Below are positions 13,708 to 14,475 of a stretch of 14,475 nucleotides of DNA, in pieces. The notes under the pieces were generated by a model. It saw nothing but the letters and a program-made list of their open reading frames with translations, searched no databases and was not told the DNA's origin. The stretch is from Sphingomonadales bacterium (GTDB taxonomy: Bacteria > Pseudomonadota > Alphaproteobacteria > Sphingomonadales > Sphingomonadaceae): assembly GCA_020200935.1 (NCBI GenBank), contig JAIVHR010000161.1:1-14475 (forward strand). Direction: 5' to 3'. A program made the translations under genes and the position numbers. The stretch's first letter is position 1; each line of letters opens with the position of its first letter.

Positions 13708-13752
13708 CGCCCCATTCCATCGCAGTCGCGTGGAATTCCGTGATGGACGCCG

Positions 13753-13771
13753 ATGGTTAAAAAGCCGTTAG
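13753..13771 (-). promoter_or_regulatory. Candidate CtrA binding box upstream of cheA
   Basis: On the minus strand CTAA-N7-TTAACCAT, against the CtrA consensus TTAA-N7-TTAA(C). The half-site TTAACCAT (13753-13760) fits the known 8-mer, and the other half differs at one base. The box overlaps the chpT stop codon TAA and lies about 46-64 nt upstream of the cheA start, a usual promoter position. Confidence 0.55.
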
Positions 13772-14391
13772 AAGCTGGCTCCGAAGACGAGAATATTCTC
13801 TTCCGGTTCAGAGATCTGCACCTCGCCGCCGCCCTGCCTGACAAGGACATGGACGAGCCAGGCCGCAGCCGCCCGCGGCGTCAGCGCCTCGGCGCCGGTC
13901 TTGCCGAGCAAAGCGGTCTTGAGTTCGGGGTCGAGCACGAGCCGCTCGCCCTCTGCCCGGACAACGATTTCATCGGTTTCGACCCCGACCGTGAGCTTGC
14001 CGCCGCGCACCAGCGCATCGGCGGCGATCAGCGCCAGATTGAGCAGCACCTTCATGCGCGGCTTGGACATCACCGGATCGGCGACCAGCCAGTCTAGCGC
14101 GACCCGGCCGTGGGTGCCGAGCAGTCCATCGATCGCGCTCCTCGCCTCGCGGGTGTCAATCTGGTCTTCGAAACCGCCGGCGGCGCCGAAGGCGAGCCGG
14201 AAGAATTTGAGCTTGGCGGCCGAAGCGCTGGCGCTTTCGCCGAGCAATTCGAGGCAGCGCTGGCGCATTTCGGGATCCTGCTCGTCGGCGAGCAGCTCGA
14301 TGCCGTTATTGAGCGCGCCGATCGGACTCAGCAGGTCGTGACAGAGGCGCGAGGCCAAAAGACTCGCAAATTCAACGCTTTTCTCGTCCAT
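13768..14391 (-). CDS. chpT: ChpT-like histidine phosphotransferase
   Basis: 207 residues; ATG at 14391 behind GAGGT. The N-terminal DHp-like helical hairpin has phospho-His18 in LLASRLCHDLLSPIGALNNG, the hallmark of ChpT. The rest is a degenerate ATPase-like fold (about 75-205): RMKVLLNLALIAADALVRGG resembles the N-box helix but the nucleotide-binding G boxes are absent. Known role in Caulobacter: relaying phosphate from the hybrid kinase CckA to CtrA and CpdR. It is separated from cheA by 60 nt on the same strand. An annotation as a generic histidine phosphotransferase family protein would also be right. Confidence 0.93.
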   Translation of the reverse strand: MDEKSVEFASLLASRLCHDLLSPIGALNNGIELLADEQDPEMRQRCLELLGESASASAAKLKFFRLAFGAAGGFEDQIDTREARSAIDGLLGTHGRVALDWLVADPVMSKPRMKVLLNLALIAADALVRGGKLTVGVETDEIVVRAEGERLVLDPELKTALLGKTGAEALTPRAAAAWLVHVLVRQGGGEVQISEPEENILVFGASF

Positions 14392-14423
14392 CTGGTGACC
14401 TCGTCTGGGGGCGGCGTGCGGCC

Positions 14424-14475
14424 CTATTGGCGTTTGGCGCCGTCGCTTGCAAGGGCGAGTTCCACGGCTTCGAAC
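14424..14475 (-). CDS. 3' end of an unidentified gene
   Basis: The last 16 codons of a minus-strand frame (FEAVELALASDGAKRQ) ending at TAG (14424-14426), 32 nt before the chpT start. It is cut by the right edge. Too short to name; it is proposed because the sequence is helix-like, coding-like and closely spaced with chpT. Confidence 0.4.
   Translation of the reverse strand, partial: FEAVELALASDGAKRQ

Noticed and set aside
12430..13743. 437-codon plus-strand frame antisense to cheA
   Set aside because: Mirror of the CheA coding pattern; no coherent domain or ribosome binding site.

Overview
The window reads as chromosomal DNA of a high-GC alphaproteobacterium, most likely a sphingomonad (Sphingomonadales). 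The main support is a ChpT-type histidine phosphotransferase, which is restricted to Alphaproteobacteria, lying next to a compact che operon, together with a sigma54/PspF-controlled psp operon. Genus assignment is inference. I see no insertion sequence, prophage, CRISPR array, tRNA or integration site.

Left part (1-5515): an envelope-stress locus. On the minus strand pspF is followed by two paralogous exported TPR proteins, the second cut by the window edge. Divergent from pspF, a strong sigma54 -24/-12 element with a candidate upstream activator palindrome drives a plus-strand cluster. Its order is a 56-codon exported peptide, an intercistronic hairpin, pspA, pspB, pspC, then five small genes in a row. 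Each of the five encodes one N-terminal membrane helix and a charged coiled coil ending in a motif also seen at the end of PspC and, in part, in PspB. A GC-rich hairpin closes the array. This PspB/PspC-like paralogue array is the most novel feature here.

Middle part (5549-8689): housekeeping and hypothetical genes. These are a SufE-family sulfur acceptor (+), then on the minus strand a J-domain protein with a Cys/His knuckle, a Yip1-type membrane protein, a DUF4282-like membrane protein, the RNase P RNA gene rnpB, and a cytoplasmic AmpD-like N-acetylmuramoyl-L-alanine amidase with a peptidoglycan-binding tail. The rnpB promoter appears to lie inside the 3' end of the amidase gene.

Right part (8748-14475): a minus-strand chemotaxis cluster, in transcription order chpT, cheA, cheW, cheY, cheB, cheR. 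Junctions are tight: cheA/cheW overlap by 1 nt, cheB/cheR by 10 nt, and cheY/cheB are 4 nt apart. CheA lacks a recognisable P2 domain and carries a long C-terminal extension ending in what looks like a degenerate receiver. A near-consensus CtrA box overlaps the chpT stop codon just upstream of cheA, which would place the che operon under the cell-cycle regulator that ChpT itself phosphorylates. No chemoreceptor or flagellar structural gene is in the window. At the right edge only the last 16 codons of an unidentified minus-strand gene are visible.

All calls come from reading the sequence; no database search was run. Most other long open frames, especially those antisense to pspF, cheB, cheA and rnpB, are by-products of high GC content.
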